Source: Tropicibacter sp. Alg240-R139
GTDB lineage: Bacteria > Pseudomonadota > Alphaproteobacteria > Rhodobacterales > Rhodobacteraceae
DNA: 64,000 bases
NCBI RefSeq assembly: GCF_900537075.1
Contig: NZ_UNRA01000007.1
Span: 1-64,000 of the forward strand
Direction of reading: 5' to 3'
How positions within the stretch are numbered: the stretch's first letter is position 1; each line of letters starts with the position of its first letter. The notes under the pieces were generated by a model that was given only the letters and a program-made list of their open reading frames with translations, was not told the DNA's origin and searched no databases. Positions 62,055 through 64,000 of this stretch are shown one piece after another. The position numbers were made by a program, and so were the translations under genes.

Positions 62055-64000
62055 ATGACACAGCACACGCCGAACCTGCGCCCCTATCAACTCTCGAATC
62101 GCTATACCAACACAACGGGTCGCGTCTTTCTGACCGGAACACAGGCTCTTGCTCGGATTATGATGGATCAGGCCCAAAGGGATCGCGCGGCAGGGTTGAA
62201 CACCGCAGGCTTTGTCTCGGGCTATCGGGGTTCGCCGCTTGGCGGGTTGGACTTGGAGCTGTGGCGCGCGCGTGATCGGTTGGCTGAGGAGGAGATTGCC
62301 TTTATGCCGGCCGTGAACGAGGATCTGGGCGCGACGGCCGTTCTGGGTGCCCAACAGGCCACGCTGGACCCGCATTGCGAGGTCGAGGGCGTGTTTTCCA
62401 TGTGGTATGGCAAAGGCCCCGGTGTGGATCGATCAGGGGATGCACTGAAACATGGCAACGCCTACGGCTCGGCCCCCAAGGGCGGCGTTCTGGTGGTGGC
62501 TGGTGATGATCACGGCTGCGTCTCCAGCTCGATGCCGCACCAATCCGACGTGGCCTTCATGACCTGGTTCATACCAACCCTGAACCCGGCATCTGTCGAG
62601 GAATATCTGGAATACGGCGAATACGGCCTGGCATTGTCGCGGTTCTCTGGCACTTGGGTCGGGTTCAAGGCGATCAGTGAAACGGTGGAAAGTGCGCGCT
62701 CGGTCGAGCTGCACCCGGATCGCACGTTCGAGCTGCCGCAGATTGACTTGCCCGCTGGCGGTCTGCATGTGCGCTCAGCGGACCTGCCCTCGCCCGAAAT
62801 CGAAACCCGCATGCAGCACAAGCTGCGCGCCGTACGCGCCTTTGCCGAAGCCAACCCGATCGACAGCCGCGTCTATGACATCAAGGGCGCGAAATTCGGC
62901 TTTGTCACCACGGGCAAGGGTCATCTGGACCTGTTAGAAGCGCTGCGCCTGCTGGGATTGGACGAGGGCAAGTGCCGCGAACTGGGCATCGACATCTACA
63001 AGGTCGGCATGGTCTGGCCGCTGGCGCGTCGCAATGCCTTGCGGTTCGTGAAGGGCAAAGCCGAGGTGTTGGTGGTCGAGGAAAAGCGCGGCATCATCGA
63101 GAGCCAGTTCAAAGAGTATTTCTATGATTGGCCCGGCGACAAACCCCACAAGATGGTCGGCAAATACGACAGCCACGGCGAACCTCTGATCCCCTGGACC
63201 GGAGAGTTGAGCCCGCTGATGCTGGCCCCCATCGTCGCTGCAAGGCTAGACGCGTTCTTCCCCGACGAAGGCCTGCCCGCCAAAGCCAAGGCACTGATCG
63301 ACACCCCGCCGCAGTTGATCAACGTACCGGGCGCGACCCGCACGCCGTATTTCTGCTCAGGCTGCCCGCACAACAGTTCAACCAAAGTGCCTGACGGGTC
63401 CACTGCCGCCAGTGGTATCGGCTGCCATGTGATGGCGTCGTGGATGGATCGCCAGACCGTCGGTTATGCCCAGATGGGCGGTGAAGGGGTGCCGCATGTG
63501 GTTGCGTCTAAGTTCAACGGTGGCAAGCATATCTTTCAGAATCTCGGCGAAGGGACCTGGTATCACTCCGGCTCTCTGGCGATCCGTCAGGCGGTCGCTG
63601 CCAACACCAACATCACCTACAAGATCCTCTACAACGACGCCGTCGCAATGACTGGCGGACAGCCAGTTGATGGCCCGGTGAGCGTACATGGCATCGCCCA
63701 GACCTGCCGCGCCGAAGGCGTGAAACGGATCGCACTGGTGTCGGACAACATCGACAAGTTCTCGCGCTCTGATTTCCCGGCGAGCACGTCATTCCACGAC
63801 CGCAAGGAAATGGATCAAGTCCAGCGCGAGCTGCGCGAGATCCCTGGCGTCACCGTGTTGATCTATGAGCAGACCTGCGCCACCGAAAAGCGCCGCCGCC
63901 GCAAGCGGGGCACTATGGACGACCCCAAGCGGTTCGCCTGGATCAACGATCTGGTTTGCGAAGGCTGCGGTGACTGTTCGGTCGCATCCAACTGTCTGAG
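62055..64000 (+). CDS. Indolepyruvate ferredoxin oxidoreductase (cut by window edge)
   Basis: The frame starts MTQHTPNLRPYQLSNRYTNT and stays open to the window end (about 648 of an expected 1150 residues). The N-terminal part has GFVSGYRGSPLGGLD (TPP-enzyme fold); the middle has CSGCPHNSSTKVP, GGEGVPHVVASKF, YNDAVAMTGGQPVDGP (TPP-binding) and it ends in CEGCGDCSVASNC, Fe-S cluster cysteines. The enzyme decarboxylates arylpyruvates to aryl-acetyl-CoA with ferredoxin, or a branched-chain equivalent. It is probably controlled by the divergent Lrp protein. Confidence 0.92.
   Translation, partial: MTQHTPNLRPYQLSNRYTNTTGRVFLTGTQALARIMMDQAQRDRAAGLNTAGFVSGYRGSPLGGLDLELWRARDRLAEEEIAFMPAVNEDLGATAVLGAQQATLDPHCEVEGVFSMWYGKGPGVDRSGDALKHGNAYGSAPKGGVLVVAGDDHGCVSSSMPHQSDVAFMTWFIPTLNPASVEEYLEYGEYGLALSRFSGTWVGFKAISETVESARSVELHPDRTFELPQIDLPAGGLHVRSADLPSPEIETRMQHKLRAVRAFAEANPIDSRVYDIKGAKFGFVTTGKGHLDLLEALRLLGLDEGKCRELGIDIYKVGMVWPLARRNALRFVKGKAEVLVVEEKRGIIESQFKEYFYDWPGDKPHKMVGKYDSHGEPLIPWTGELSPLMLAPIVAARLDAFFPDEGLPAKAKALIDTPPQLINVPGATRTPYFCSGCPHNSSTKVPDGSTAASGIGCHVMASWMDRQTVGYAQMGGEGVPHVVASKFNGGKHIFQNLGEGTWYHSGSLAIRQAVAANTNITYKILYNDAVAMTGGQPVDGPVSVHGIAQTCRAEGVKRIALVSDNIDKFSRSDFPASTSFHDRKEMDQVQRELREIPGVTVLIYEQTCATEKRRRRKRGTMDDPKRFAWINDLVCEGCGDCSVASNCL

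Noticed and set aside
1-64000. tRNA genes, CRISPR arrays, prophage genes
   Set aside because: I looked for T-loop consensus sequences, regularly spaced short repeats and phage proteins and found none.

Overview
The window reads as chromosomal DNA of a marine alphaproteobacterium of the Rhodobacteraceae (Roseobacter group, Ruegeria-like). The grounds are the high GC content, a phoH-ybeY-CBS-lnt-metK-trmB block, a SAM/SAH riboswitch in front of metK (a class known from Rhodobacterales), an Irr regulator divergent from fabA-fabB-fabI, and many predicted proteins of Roseobacter type. The species cannot be named from this sequence alone. No tRNA, rRNA, CRISPR array or phage was seen.

Layout. 0-2.4 kb: the end of an IS1182-like transposase, then a three-gene ECF41 sigma-factor module with its own ECF41-type promoter. 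2.4-4.1 kb: rpsA. 4.1-13.8 kb: accessory genes lying between rpsA and cmk: AraC regulator, YHS protein, an electrophile/quinone reductase cluster (NQO-like, Old Yellow Enzyme, nitroreductase) divergent from an HxlR regulator, a 4CL-like acyl-CoA ligase and a sulfatase. 13.8-16.4 kb: cmk and aroA. 16.5-25.5 kb: amidohydrolase, trmB, a broken P-loop kinase gene, metK with riboswitch, lnt, CBS protein, ybeY, phoH, and a lipoprotein/OmpA pair sharing a domain. 25.8-33.3 kb: miaB, a putative glycosyltransferase-like protein, a phytanoyl-CoA dioxygenase/LysR pair, irr and fabA-fabB-fabI. 33.3-38.7 kb: an IS200 remnant, an FKBP isomerase and a tightly overlapping operon (HAD dehalogenase, hydrolase, PLP dehydratase, endonuclease/exonuclease/phosphatase). 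39-47.8 kb: an M19 dipeptidase-like protein lacking key ligands, a pcaD-hydrolase-pcaB-MFS cluster, an alcohol dehydrogenase, an enolase-superfamily enzyme and an ArsR regulator. 48-61 kb: a cyclic-nucleotide-flavoured region with a giant ABC-exporter-like protein whose ATPase motifs are destroyed but which carries an intact-looking cNMP-binding domain, a DUF3307 membrane protein, a sensor adenylate cyclase, a 1617-residue PKD-repeat protein and a LysM/FecR/Ig-like protein. 61-64 kb: a small lipoprotein, an Lrp regulator, and an indolepyruvate ferredoxin oxidoreductase running off the window.

The most unusual feature is a dispersed, highly structured repeat about 140-245 bp long, present five times (near 19.0, 34.3, 38.8, 47.9 and 51.8 kb). 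Its ends are complementary, several internal hairpins vary with preserved pairing, and the middle is hypervariable. Three copies sit exactly between the stop codons of convergent genes and the other two also end near a stop codon, which suggests structured 3' ends, two-way terminators, or a mobile non-coding element. The pseudo-ABC protein with the cyclase/PKD/LysM-FecR operon is the second candidate for an undescribed system: a possible cAMP-responsive envelope complex.
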